From Leptasterias polaris (lineage: Eukaryota > Echinodermata > Asteroidea > Forcipulatida > Asteriidae): a stretch of 64,000 nucleotides of DNA. Made by a program: the position numbers and the translations under genes. Numbering within the stretch: the stretch's first letter is position 1; each line of letters starts with the position of its first letter. This document shows, piece by piece, positions 45,780 through 57,117 of this stretch. Below the pieces are notes generated by a model, which searched no databases, was not told the DNA's origin, and saw only the letters and a program-made list of their open reading frames with translations. The stretch covers positions 372,001 to 436,000 of the forward strand of contig JAZGTN010000176.1 in NCBI GenBank assembly GCA_037783415.1, read 5' to 3'.

Positions 45780-47560
45780 ATGCCAAGGCCGGTAGTGTGC
45801 TACATGTACTGCGTCTGCTGCTCTTGCCAATTCAGCTGCAGCAGATCCAGCTTGCACTGCAGCTCGCCAGGCCGTCCTATTCTTAACTGTACCAGCTTAA
45901 TCCATTCTTAATCCATTCCTAATCTGGCCAGCTGTAGAACCTTGTTGTTTGTCACATGGTCAGACCACTTGACAACAAGGATGGTTCGCATGTGCCGTAG
46001 GAAGACCCTGGACAGGCGGTGAATGTGTCTACGGTAGAGCGTGTAGGACTCCGAGCTGTACAGGAGGCAGGATAGTACAATGGCTCTCTAGACCTTGCAC
46101 TTCGTTGTTGTGGTAATGCTGTACCTACTCCACAGTCGGTCACGCAGGCGACCAAAAGCAGCACAGGCTGAGCGGATGCGCATGGACAGCTCTTTCTCCA
46201 GACTGCAGTCACTGGAAACGGTGCTTCAACGGTACACGAAGGAGTCCACAATCTTCAGTGGCTCACCATTTAGCATAATGTTTGGTTCATTGTATGGAGT
46301 TCCAGGAGCTGGTTGGTACAGTACCTCAGTTTTTCTGATGTTGATAGTCAGTCTGAAGGAAGCAGATCCTGCAGCAAACTAGTCCAGAATCTTCTGCAGG
46401 TCCTGCGCAGAGTGTGAGACAAGGCCAGTGTCATCAGCAGAGAGCAGATTACGTGCACACTACTGATGGACCTTTGTCTTGGCATTTAGATGTCGTGGGT
46501 TGAAAAGCTTGCCCTCAGTTCGAGTTGTAAGATAGATGCCCTCAGTGACATCTCGGTTTGCAACTTCCAGTACAGCGATCAGGAAGAGGGTGAACAAAGT
46601 AAGGGCCAGGACACAGCCCTGTCTCACGCCGTGTGCAACAGAGAAAGGGTCTGAGGCTTCACCATCAACAAGAACTTGTGCCTGCATGTCCTCATGGAAG
46701 CCTCAAAGAATGTCAACAAATTTCTCTGGGCAGCCATATTTTGATAAAAGGCGCCAGAGGCACACGTGAGTCGAATGCCTTTAAAAAATCAACAAAGACG
46801 ATGTACAGAGGCATGTTCTGCTCAAAAGACTTTTCCTGAAGTTGACGCAGTGTAAAAATCATGTCCCCCATACTGCTCCAAAACCTGCACTGAAACCGCA
46901 CTGTGTTTCAGGAAGTATGTGGTTAGCTTTGGGTTGAAGTCACTTGAGCATGATCTTCCCAAGAACTTTGCCAGCGCTTGCGAGGAGTGAAATACCACAG
47001 TAGTTGTCACAGTCTTGATGGTTACCCTTCTTCTTCGACGGTTACCCTTCTTCAAAGCATCTTTGAAGTCTTGTGGAAGCTCCCCGCGCTCCCAAAAGAG
47101 CTGAAACATATTGAGTAGCGCCTTGAGGAGTGTCTCACCACCATGCTTAAAGACTTCCGTGGGGATTCCATCTTAACCAGCAGCTTTGTTGTTTGCCATA
47201 CCAGCCACAGCACGTCTAAGTTCACCTATTGTTGGGGCAAAATTGAGCTCCAAGCGTAAGGGCTGCTGGGGAATGACTCAAGAACATCCTCATCTACATG
47301 TACAGTGGAGGATTGGTTGAGCAGCAGAGAGAAGTGTTCTTTCCTGCGAGCTTGGATCTCCGGTTTGTCAGTCATTAATTTGTTGCCATCAGAGGAGAGA
47401 ACTGGGCTTGTAGTTGAATGGCATGGGCCGTAAATTCCCTTGAGCGGCTGGAAGACGCCTCGAGAGTCGCCCATGTCTGCTAGAGCTTGAACCTCATCGG
47501 CTTTTTTTACCCACCAATCATCTTCCATGCGTCATAGTTCCATAGAAACTGAGGTTTGCA
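45780..47560 (-). pseudogene. RTE-like LINE reverse transcriptase, degenerate
   Basis: Minus strand, 5'-truncated and frameshifted. In order: DDWWVKKADEVQALADMGDS (about 47520); a linker with ELPQDFKDA; the first RT motif VDFLKAFDS (about 46765); GVRQGCVLALTLF (about 46620); and SADDTGLVSHSAQDLQ (about 46410), where the family has YADD. A C-terminal part with YRRHIHRLSRVFLRHMRTIL follows. Several stops and frame changes make it inactive. The style matches the RTE group and its craniofacial-protein-like relatives. It lies in the CIAO1 intron in the same orientation as the gene. Confidence 0.85.
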
Positions 47561-48207
47561 TAGTCATCTTCAATCAGTCACCTGATATGAATATTGCATA
47601 CATTACAAGTCATTTACATAGTCTGGTCAAGCCTACAAAAAGCAAATATCCAAGACCTTGGTGGGATCCAGGTGGTCGGTGGGAAAAATAACACTAGTCA
47701 CAGTGCCCTTTATATTTAATCAAAAAAGCGTGTACAGGGTGTGCGGGCCGGGTGTACATAGATCTGAACATTGTGTGTACGCGCAAACACCATGGTCTTG
47801 GAACCAAGACTACTTTGTCATAGAATGAAATATAGCCACCAGCAGGTTTTACTTGGACAATAATGGACCAGTCTCAAGCACATGAATCATAGAATGTTTG
47901 CTATTTTTAATTGGACTCTGGAACTTAATAATATTATGCCAGTGATGTAATCAAAGGGACAAGAACTTAACAAACTTTGAAAGGAAAGATGTGAGGCGCC
48001 TTTTGTGCAGGTTTTGACACCTAAAATGGCAGACAGGAGACGCGCGTGTATGCGCGCTGCGCGTTGTGCAATGGGTCTATACACGAGTCTGTATCATGAA
48101 ATGTGGCCTAAATAAATATGGCACTAAAGAACACAAGAAATAGTATTACTTATATATTACACATGTTATGGATCAGACAACATTGTGACACAACGTTCAT
48201 AGCCTAC

Positions 48208-48299
48208 CTCTTTATGTGGATGCCAATTTACATTCTTTACATCTTGAGTGTGAACACTCACAACACCAACACACTGGTAATCATCATCTTCATGATCAA
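48208..48299 (-). CDS. CIAO1: CIAO1 internal exon (WD40), 92 bp
   Basis: The exon encodes (V)DHEDDDYQCVGVVSVHTQD followed by VKNVNWHPHKE, matching the CIAO1 blade with the HTQDVKxVxWHP signature. The acceptor is TTTGTCAACAG and the donor GAG|GTAGGC. It starts in phase with one base of the Val codon on the previous exon and ends at a codon boundary, so it joins in frame to the exon at 41696-41891. Upstream exons (first blades and start codon) would lie at higher coordinates on this strand. I did not find them before 64000, where the sequence is mainly transposons. Confidence 0.88.
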
Positions 48300-49039
48300 C
48301 TGTTGACAAAGTTAAAACAAATTATATAAGTCTATTTATGAGCAAAATATATTTGCATAGCTGACAAAGAAAGGTTTTCCCATGTTCATCAAGGAGATCA
48401 GACTTCTATCTGCTTTCTTTTCATTACATGTAGGTCAGTTTTGTAATACAAAAAGATTTAGGGTGAAAGTTGAGCGCAGGAGTTAAGAATGACAGAAGAA
48501 ATATAACTCATATTATCATTCAGTAATCAAATGTCTTATCCTTAGTTTTAACGGCTGTTCAATCAATTTTCTCTCCCATCAAATTAGAAAGTTGCATTGG
48601 TTACTGTTGGGGTTTATTAATACACGAAATTTATCATTTACATTGCAATTGGTGACCCAGAGTTTAATAGGAAAATTGTTCTAGGTCATACTGTGTTCTG
48701 TGAAATACATGTACTTTAGGGTTAACACATAACAATTACACACACTTCAAAACTGTAACACTGTATTTCCATTGCTCACTTGTGACAAACACAGGTTTTG
48801 TTTATTAGATAATACATGTATATATGGATTAAAAACTTCATTTGAGTTAATTGAGTCAGAGAATTAAAAAGTAAACATTTGCACAAGCAGTTCATTTTTG
48901 ACGTACATAGATGCCAAGGACAATATTTATGCTGAACATTTAACATAATCCCATTGACAATTTAGTGGCAAAACAAGGATTCAAGCTCTGCTATATGAAC
49001 CAATCAGATCCTGGTATTTTAATGCAGTATTGAAAGGGC
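48300..49039. other. Intronic or intergenic sequence, nothing recognised
   Basis: AT-rich sequence 5' of the CIAO1 exon with no repeat, domain or exon that I can support. Confidence 0.6.
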
Positions 49040-49135
49040 TACCATAATTTTTGGACCATAAGCCATGGCTCATTAGTTGATTTTTGCAGCTTATATTCTG
49101 GGCGGCTTAAACTCCAAGGTGTAAATTAATTTTCA
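49040..49135. mobile_element. Diverged single end of the TACCGTAATC element family
   Basis: TACCATAATTTTTGGACCAT, continuing AAGCCATGGCTCATTA and GGGCGGCTTAAACT, parallels the left end at 34000 (TACCGTAATCTTTGGCATAT ... GGGCGGCTTATACAC). No matching right end is seen nearby. Confidence 0.6.
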
Positions 49136-49356
49136 CTAAAATTTAAATGGCAAAGTTCTCTGACTACAGTATATTGACAAATATTTTTAAATGATCATAT
49201 CAGGGAAAAATCCCAAAAACGATCGCAAAGTCTCATTTCTGTTCTGTACTTGCCTGTGCAACGTCAGTTTGTACAGTGCTTCTCTCATAGCATTATATGG
49301 CTACTCTGCAAAAAAATTGCATGTTTAACACATGGCCTGGTTCCTTACTCATTTAA

Positions 49357-49561
49357 CCCTCCTACTGTTCGCAACATTTTCAAGTGAGTTGACCAACCAT
49401 TTGAAACCATTCAACTGCCAAAGTTGTGTATGGTGGCACAACTGTGCACAGAACTGTGTACTGTGTATGCATTCCCTCATGGTATCATTGCAAGGCTGGC
49501 ATAGCTTATCTATCATTCAAAACCACAGTGAATGGTATTGAATGGTCAAACAGCAAGAGGG
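49357..49561. mobile_element. TTAA-flanked (piggyBac-type) MITE, copy 1, 205 bp
   Basis: Starts CCCTCCTACTGTTCG, ends CAGCAAGAGGG, with TTAA directly outside on both sides (49353-49356 and 49562-49565). A second copy at 62320-62532 is nearly the same. TTAA duplications and CCC-type ends are features of the piggyBac superfamily. It also has an inner inverted pair: ACCATTTGAAACCATTCA and GTGAATGGTATTGAATGGT. Confidence 0.88.
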
Positions 49562-49731
49562 TTAAAGATTGCAAACGCATTCTACTAAAAGGGCACCACA
49601 CTTTCCTCAGGCCTGCACACACTGTGTAGCTATTTTTTACTTGCCCCATGAATGAACATGTGGTGAGTAAGGAGTCTGAGTCTAGGCTTTCCTATGAATA
49701 TGGATATTTAGGCTTAAAAGTTTCAACTATC

Positions 49732-50009
49732 AGGCCCATATTCAACTATCAGGCCCATATTCAACTATCAGGCCCATATTCAACTATCAGGCCCATATTC
49801 AACTATCAGGCCCATATTCAACTATCAGGCCCATATTCAACTATCAGGCCCATATTCAACTATCAGGCCCATATTCAACTATCAGGCCCATATTCAACTA
49901 TCAGGCCCATATTCAACTATCAGGCCCATATTCAACTATCAGGCCCATATTCAACTATCAGGCCCATATTCAACTATCAGGCCCATATTCAACTATCAGG
50001 CCCATATTC
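49732..50009. repeat. 19-bp minisatellite, about 15 near-identical copies
   Basis: Unit TTCAACTATCAGGCCCATA, with copies identical by eye. It is open in all frames because 19 is not a multiple of three; the apparent 126-residue ORF (49648-50028) is a by-product. The uniformity points to recent expansion. Confidence 0.97.
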
Positions 50010-50573
50010 CTTCCGCATTCAGGAATGAGATTGTAAGAAATTGCAAAAGATTGAAAATTGAATGTGCGTAATGTACAGTAAAAACAGTCTGTGCCTTAAC
50101 ATTTATGTTTGTATGTGTATACCATCTCTAAAACAGTCGGTTACACATGTTAGGGTTTTTGAGAAACAAATTTTGGTGTTCACATAAATTTTCTTTACAC
50201 AAAGTGCACAATGTGTTCAGAACATTGCTTTTATGGCGACATTTTGAGTTAAAGCAATCGACCTGCAATTCCCAAGCCCCCCCCCCCCAAAAAAAAAACC
50301 ACACCACAACAACACAAACTAGAACAGTGAGGCTGCCATGGCGAGCTGCAGATTGTTTTAGCTCATTCAACTGGAAGTTGTATAATATTTATGAGTTTTA
50401 TTCTTTTTTATTTGAATTTGCATGTCATTGATAAAATTTCATTTAAGTTCCAAGTCGATACATATTGCATAACATTGTAATAAGGAGTAATACAATGTAG
50501 CCACTCAAGTTTTCCTTGTTTTAGCTCGTTCAATTGGAACTGGTGTCAAACTCCAGAGTTTTATTATTTTATG
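50010..50573. other. Intergenic sequence, nothing recognised
   Basis: Holds a C-tract followed by an A-tract (about 50277-50298). No gene seen. Confidence 0.6.
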
Positions 50574-52085
50574 TACCGTATTTTCCTGCGGATAAGACGC
50601 GTCTTATCTGACTTTTTAGACCCCCAAAACATCGGTGCGTCTTATCTTTCGATGCGTCTTGTCTGCTGACGATTGATTTTTTTGGGGATGATCACTGCGT
50701 ACAATAATACCTTTATTTTGTCCAGTTCAAATCAACGGTCTTTGTGTGAAGAATCCTTACTCAATAATGCGGTCAAACAAGGCTCAACTATCCAGACACT
50801 GAGACCGTATTTTCGTTTCAACAATGCCGCAATCCCCCAGACTGTCCTTTCATTCCAACAATGCCGCAACTTGTTCATCCCCCATGACCGTGCTTTCATT
50901 CCAACAATGCCGCAATGTGTTGGTACTTTCGGTCCAACAGACGTCGGCGTCGTACAAACGTTTTTCTGTGTGGCCGCGTATTCGTTCCGAAAATGCTGCA
51001 ATCAGATTTACTGTCAATGCTGTTGTACAAACGGCATTCACCCAACCTCTATTGTGTGGTGAACTTTGAGGGTTTTTATTGTACAGAATATCTCCGAAGT
51101 GTGCTTGACGTACTATTATGGCTTGACGTACTATTTAAGGATGGGATAATTAAGTACCAATGTTTGTTGGCCAACCTATACGAATTGCACTTTCGTTTGT
51201 TTCATTAAACGTTCAAATATTCATTTTTTAATTGCCTCTTTTTAGTCAAATAAAAAAAATTATCCTTGAAAACAAGGTAATGACCCTTGAAAACAAAACT
51301 AACATTATTTAAGAAGAGGATAGATGTTTTAAACAAATATCTTATGAACGAGATTATAAGTTTGAAATAAATAAAAAGAACTTTAAAACAAAATCTTATG
51401 AACGAGATTAACAAATTAAAGGTTTGAAATAATGGAAAAGAATTTTATATACAAAAAGAAACACATTACAAAAACTTAAACAAATATATATAATGAAACA
51501 TTTTGTTACGTCTTCCCGGGTGTGGGGATTATTTGCGTAAGGTATATATAAAGGCGACGCTAGTTTTGGTATTAGTCACCGGTAGAGGGCGCAACATCTA
51601 CTGGCTCGGAGGGACTTAGACTGGTAACCTGTCTTTATCAGCAAGGATCCTCATTGTGGGACGTCGGATGTTCATGCTAGGAGGGCCTGGGTTCGTGTTG
51701 CAATATCTTCAGACAGTGCGTGGACCATTGTTTCTGGCCGCTGATTGGGCCGGACTTCATATTATTAACAATGCACAGCGTTGGCTGAATGGATGGACGA
51801 AGGTCGGTATCAATTTACGTTGGTCTTTTCTGCATGGCTCTACACGCCCATGTGGTTACGGTTTCATTCATGCTTCGAATAGTGTGAACGCTCCAAAAGG
51901 CAACAAAATGACGTCTTTGTGTCAATGTACCGACACCGGGTGGCGCCTGGTGTTCTTCTGTGTGCTGTTAAACATGCGTCTTGTGCGGCGGTGCGTCTTT
52001 TCTGCTGACGATTGAATTTTTTTGGGGTCATTTTAGGGTCCTGCGTCTTGTCCGCCGAGCGTCTTATCCGCAGGAAAATACGGTA
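50574..52085. mobile_element. 1.5-kb inverted-repeat element, TACCGTATTTTCCTGCGG ends
   Basis: The left end TACCGTATTTTCCTGCGGAT, continuing AAGACGC, is the exact reverse complement of the right end finishing at 52085. Subterminal words GCGTCTTAT/GCGTCTTGT and TCTGCTGACGATTGA repeat at both ends. The interior has a degenerate tandem with CATTCCAACAATGCCGCAA (50815-50915), and at 51506 a stretch TGTTACGTCTTCCCGGGTG with TATATATAAAGG that looks promoter- or LTR-like. No transposase; no clear target duplication. ORFs inside (51656-52015) are unrecognised. Confidence 0.75.
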
Positions 52086-52553
52086 CTACATGTTTCTGTA
52101 CATGTAGTAGCAAAATTTCATAAAAGTTTCAAGTTGATACATTGCTGCAATAAGGAGTTGTGAACATTCAATGTTTGTATTGTTTTTAAAGCACTCCCAT
52201 TCATATGAATGTACCTGTAGGCATGGTACATGTAGGTGGAAAAGGTTGATATAAGTTTCAAGTCAATTTATGGACATTCAAGGTTCTCATTGTTTTAACT
52301 CACTCATCTGGAACTGATGAAACAATCACTGCTTTCATTCTTAATGTGACTGATGCAATAGTATGTGCATGTCTGTTGTAATGTTGCATGGCCAAAGTCA
52401 AAGTTATAAGTCAGTTTTAAAACTTCAACAATAACTCTGACTTTGGCTCTCTAAAATCACACTGAATGTGGATGGCCGGACTATGGAAGCTTGAATAGAC
52501 TTCACATTACTGACTTTACTGAGATAATTAATCTCAGAAACACAGATTATTTT

Positions 52554-52769
52554 TATGGAAACACGGAATCCAATGATTAGGTACATTGTACATGTATCTC
52601 TGAAAAACGGAATCCAATGACAAGGTATCTCGGAAACTCGGAATTCAATGATAAGGTATCTTTGAAACTCAGTATTCAATGATAAGGTATCTAGGAAACT
52701 CGGACCTCAATGTTACGGTATCTCAGAAACTCAAAAATCAATGATAAGGTATCTCGGAAACTCTGAATT
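52554..52769. repeat. 31-bp minisatellite, about 6.5 copies
   Basis: Degenerate unit resembling CTCGGAATTCAATGATAAGG plus TATCTCGGAAA. It lies directly upstream of the gag remnant. Confidence 0.88.
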
Positions 52770-52779
52770 TCTAGAAGTG

Positions 52780-53436
52780 CCAAGAAGGTCAAACTAGTGC
52801 ACGTTCTAGCGGACAGACTTAACTTAGAGTTGGCTGAGTTTCCGCAAAATTCTGATAGAGAAATTGAGCTTGCAAAAATTGAGCTTGAAAAGGAAAGGCT
52901 CAAGCTTGAGTTTCAAGAAAAAGAAAAGATAGGCAAGAAAGAGAAAAAGAAAGAGAGCTTGAACTTCGAAAGCTTGAACTCAAACAAAAGGAAAAACAAA
53001 AAGAACAAGAATTTGAACAGCGTAAACTTGAACTAGACATATGCAGGTTCAAAGAAAGGCAAGGAGAAAACTTCAGATGACTTTGATCTAGAGAAAAACG
53101 TTGGCCTGAGAAAAATTGGCCTTTGCTCCTGCAGAGCACTTTTGTGTGTAAGGCTCAGTAAGTCTATGCCACACTTTCAGAGGACCAATATAGTTAATAT
53201 TCTACGGTTAAGTCATCCATTTTAAATGCATATGAGTTGGTTACTGAGCCCTATAGGCAGAAATTTCGTAAATTGACTAGAAGACCGAATGGCCAGACCT
53301 TTGTAGAGTTCGCTAGACAGAAGGAAATTGTTTTTGATTGATGGTATCGATATCTCAAAGTTGAGAAGAATTTTGAGGAATTGAAAGAAGTTGTCCTCAT
53401 GGAAGTATTCATAAACAGTGTCCCTCTGAGTATTAA
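52780..53436 (+). pseudogene. gag remnant, first part (coiled coil and SCAN-like capsid)
   Basis: An N-terminal charged coiled coil (REIELAKIELEKERLKLEFQ, from about 52851) is followed after frameshifts by a capsid-like segment with AYELVTEPYRQKFRKL and NGQTFVEFARQKE (53225-53325). These are the usual words of the SCAN-like gag of this retrotransposon group. It has several stops. The frame breaks at 53436, exactly at a TTAA where the 5.8-kb element begins, and the continuing codons are found at 59236. Confidence 0.8.
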
Positions 53437-53732
53437 AGTGTCACTAGAGCGGTTTTCACTTCGGTTCCCCTTTTAAATGAAACTGAAGAATGATACTTCA
53501 TTATGACACATAAAAAAAATCTAAAGAATTGGCCTTTTCGGTCATGCCAAAATAACCACTTTTACAGACCCTTTTTTTGCTCTTCCACTCCGAATCGCGA
53601 AAATACTCCCCGCGTAGAGTTTCTGCTGAGACCAACTGCATGACGTCACACGGGGGTTAAGGTCTTGTTTCGTTATATACTTCACTGCACACTGAAGCCT
53701 GATTTCCGAATTTTCTCCGACAAATTCCACCA

Positions 53733-53995
53733 TTGCTAAAAGTGATAAATCTTAGGAAGATCATAGCATAACTGCTGAAGTCACTTATGACAGTAGCAAC
53801 AATAGTGGCAGTAATTCTGCTAGTAGGTTTAGTGATTTCAGTCGTCAGAAGACGAAGTCAAAGACATGCAGGATGACAACGTAATCTGCGGTGCTGAACC
53901 CACCGGCTCGAGTCGTTCACGCGCCCCCGGCCGCGGTGTGCCAATGCAGGGAAGACAACGCCGGACAGGCCAACGATCGTATACACCGACCGGTG
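53733..53995 (+). pseudogene. Possible transposase N-terminus or exon, Ser/Asp-rich
   Basis: Reads YDSSNNSGSNSASRFSDFS, then in a shifted frame SSEDEVKDMQDDNVICGAEP and a basic Gly/Arg stretch, followed by ACCG|GTGAGT, a good splice donor. Acidic Ser/Asp-rich starts are common in piggyBac-type transposases, which fits the TTAA ends of the surrounding element. No catalytic domain is found downstream, so the call is weak. Confidence 0.35.
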
Positions 53996-55649
53996 AGTTG
54001 TTTATCAACGATAAGGGAATCATTATACATTTACACTACAGTCTGGTCTGAATTTAACCGGTTAACATTTTGACTTCACTCCATTGGAAAAACGATTCTA
54101 GTTCTAACGTGTGTGAAACCAAATTGTTTCGATAAAGTACTGTATGTGTGTGTGCCGCATGTATACGCGTACGTGTGTACAAACACACCTACATGTATTG
54201 TACATGTACATGAATCGTGTTTAGTGTTTGGTGTACAAACATACATATCATTGTACATGAATCGTGTTTAGTGTTTTACCTACATGTAGACAGAACAGAT
54301 ACGAGTCAAGTTGTGCATTTATTTTTATGCAAGACTGTGTAATTGATTTGCCAACTAAATAAGATACTAAAATTGTGAAATAAAAAAAGATGGAGCAACA
54401 AATATGTTTTGCTTTGATCTAGTGAAAAACATTGAAGCTAAATGAAAATATTAAATCTCTCTATTTCTTGGGCAGGATAATTGATATATAGTCCTGTCCT
54501 ATAAAGTGATTGATAGAAAGTTTCTGGCTGGTATTTCCATCCTGAATTGTGCAAAATGGCAGAATCACCCTTGACTTTACCCAGGATTCCTATCAGAGTA
54601 TGCACGCTTTGTCATTAGGTCAACAGTAATTTTTGATAAATAAGTTGTGTACAATGGGGGGAAGAAATACTTTCAAAGCAACTTAAGTGTGCATGTATGG
54701 ATGAGTCATCCATATATCAGGTCATGCATCCCCCCCCCCCCCCCAACCAAAACACACATAAAAACTTTGAAGAAAACGGGAACCTAAACAATTTGAACTT
54801 ATTTAAAAAAATAGTACAAAAATACCACACACCCTGTACTTGCCCACTACACTGGAAGACAAAATTATTTATTATTATTTTTTTTCTCTTCCCCCTCTCC
54901 CTCCTAATCAAGGTGTACTTGTGGACACTGCGTCATCCAACACCTTGTAGCAAACTGAATGTGACAGGTGATGGGGATAGACCTGTATGATACAGAGAGA
55001 TGTTGTAGCCAGATGAGTGGTATGAATCTGTTTTGCATACTGTACAGCTCAATATCGGAGAAGGGGGTGTACAGGGAACAGTTGACCGGTAAGTAGTGTG
55101 AAGACAAAAGTTATTGTTAAAACTCTCAATTTTTATTACCAGGTTGAACAAAATACATTATTATTTAGAATGTGATTAGAAAAAATTATATTACACAGAT
55201 TGAGGGAAACCTACAACTGCCCCTCCATTTTTTTAATTATTGTTTAATAAATAGCGAGAAACTGTGTATTGAGTTTCCTCAACTAGTACTGATTTGTTCC
55301 ATATTTTTATTTCTCATTAATCTCCAGGAAATATCGACAGGTGGCTTACGTCAAGGCAAAAGAAGGGGTTGGGTATATTTGGGAAGATTCAACCGTGTTC
55401 CACTTTCATCCTGTGTAGTGAATACAATCTGACAGCTGTACCCAAACCCAGATGGTACATAAAGTCTTCAGCTAACCTGAACTGGATTAAATGTTGTCTT
55501 GCTTTACCCTGTGGCTGCACTTTTCATGATAATGTATTTCTTCAAAAATATTTTGCTTTTTAGTTTACCAACATGAATGTAAACACAAGATTTTTTTAAA
55601 ATTGTATGTGCTTGTTTGATTGAGGAATTATTCCTTGTGAATCCTGTTC

Positions 55650-55889
55650 ATAGCCCCATTTCATGGCTCTGCTTACCATCGTACTCTGCGCTTGCAATCG
55701 CCATTCTCCAAGCGAATTTCTGCGCTAGCTGTGTAAGCGTAGAATGCCTAGTAACGTGGACTACGCAAGTGCACATGCATAAATTTCCTGCTTACCTGTG
55801 AAATACGCTTGATGTAAGCGTGGAATTCCATGCTTCTGCAAGCGGCGATTCTTTGCTTACGGTAAGCAGAGCCACGAAATTGGGTCCAT
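55650..55889. mobile_element. hAT-like MITE, copy 2 (240 bp)
   Basis: The same family as 21869-22118: it shares TAGCTGTGTAAGCGTAGAAT and TTACGGTAAGCAGAGCCA, with ends GCCCCATTTCATGGCTCTGC and GCCACGAAATTGGGTCC. The terminal CAGGG is eroded. Confidence 0.75.
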
Positions 55890-56594
55890 ATCGTAACATT
55901 ATCCCTACTGGCTTTGAAATAAATTTCCAGAGGTTGAAATTAAATTTAACTTTACAGTAGTAGCCCACAGTGCTAGTCAAGTCAAATTGTTACAGTTCCT
56001 CATCTAATGAATATGGAGTTTTGTATTTTGTACACTTTTCACTCAAAGACGTGTACTAAAGTGTAGTGATCAACTTTTAATTTTCAACTGTTTATTAGAA
56101 AGAAAACAAAATAAATTGAAAGAGTCAATAAAATTTGCTAATGAGCCACAGAATCTGTTTCATAATTTACGTACTCCTTTAGATTGTCCTTCTCAGCCGT
56201 CTATACACAACCAATTGTGTTTAATGCCATTAGTCGAGAAACTCTCTTTGTTATCCCAAATTCTGATCAAGACTAGAACAACATTTCATGTTTCCTAATA
56301 TATTCCGATAGTGCCGTTGATGTTGAGGGTTCAGCCACATAGATGTAGGTCCAGCCGTTGATAGTCCAGATGTTGATGGATCAATTGTTTCTCCAGTCTT
56401 GATGATTTCCATTAGCATCTAAAAATGCAAAATATTCCATTGAAAACAATTAAAATTAGGTTTTTATTTTATTTGTATTTTTATTTATCAGTATTTTTAA
56501 TTATTTTATTTATTTATTATTATCAAATAATAAACCACAAGGAAAACTGACTGGGTAAATGTTTAAATGATTTTGGGTTGAACAAAGAAAAATT

Positions 56595-56668
56595 GACTAG
56601 AGCGGGATTTGAACCAACGACCTCCGGTTTAACGTGCCAGCGCTCTACCAACTGAGCTATCTACATGT
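56595..56668 (-). tRNA. tRNA-like sequence (repeat-borne, probably not a functional gene)
   Basis: The minus strand has an A box TAGCTCAGTTGG, D stem GCTC/GAGC, a B box GGTTCAAATCC and the 3' part TCTAGTC. The acceptor stem is poorly paired at its start. The anticodon-loop region ACGTTAA lacks the usual T before the anticodon and its stem closes with a mismatch. Best read as a pol III-type tRNA-derived repeat. Confidence 0.5.
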
Positions 56669-57044
56669 AGCCCTATGTTGGCGGTCTCCCTATTTTGTCA
56701 ATATCTTTGTTCGGGGGGTGCCAGTCAGAAGCCATTCAACCGCAAACTGCCGTGTAGCCAGGGATCACACCCAAGTGTACGATACAACCTGGGAAGCGGC
56801 AGCCAGGGATCACCTTAAGGGGATGCGACTTTTTATATCAGATATCAAATAATAAACCACAAGGGAAACTGACTGGGTAAATGTTTAAATGATTTTGGGT
56901 TGAACAAAGAAAAATTGACTAGAGCGGGATTTACACTGCCGTGTAGCCAGGGATCCCTGGCTACACGGCAGTTGGCGGTTGAATGGCTTCTGACTGGCAC
57001 CCCCCGAACAAAGATATTGACAAAATAGGGAGACCGCCAACATA

Positions 57045-57117
57045 GAGCTAGATAGCTCAGTTGGTAGAGCGCCGGCACGTTAAACCGGAGGTCGTTGGTT
57101 CAAATCCCGCTCTAGTC
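57045..57117 (+). tRNA. tRNA-like sequence, second arm
   Basis: The same as the left-arm copy with a few changes (GCCGGCACG here, GCTGGCACG there). A and B boxes are intact and the acceptor pairing is degenerate (AGCTAGA against TCTAGTC). It reads outward from the foldback. Confidence 0.5.

Larger units (their letters stand above)
41892..48207 (-). other. CIAO1 intron (about 6.3 kb)
   Basis: Between two phase-compatible CIAO1 exons. It contains an inverted fragment of the composite satellite unit (44905-45215) and an RTE-like LINE pseudogene (45780-47560). The rest (41900-44900 and 47560-48200) shows no gene or repeat I can support beyond TACATGTA words, for example at 43443-43461. Confidence 0.85.

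Noticed and set aside
49648..50028. 126-residue repetitive ORF
   Set aside because: Explained entirely by the 19-bp minisatellite being stop-free in all three frames.
51656..52015. 119-residue plus-strand ORF
   Set aside because: No recognisable domain, ends within the right inverted repeat of a transposon, and has no splice or homology support.
56595..57117. Functional tRNA genes
   Set aside because: Acceptor stems are poorly paired, the anticodon loop lacks the normal T before the anticodon, and both copies are part of a foldback repeat.
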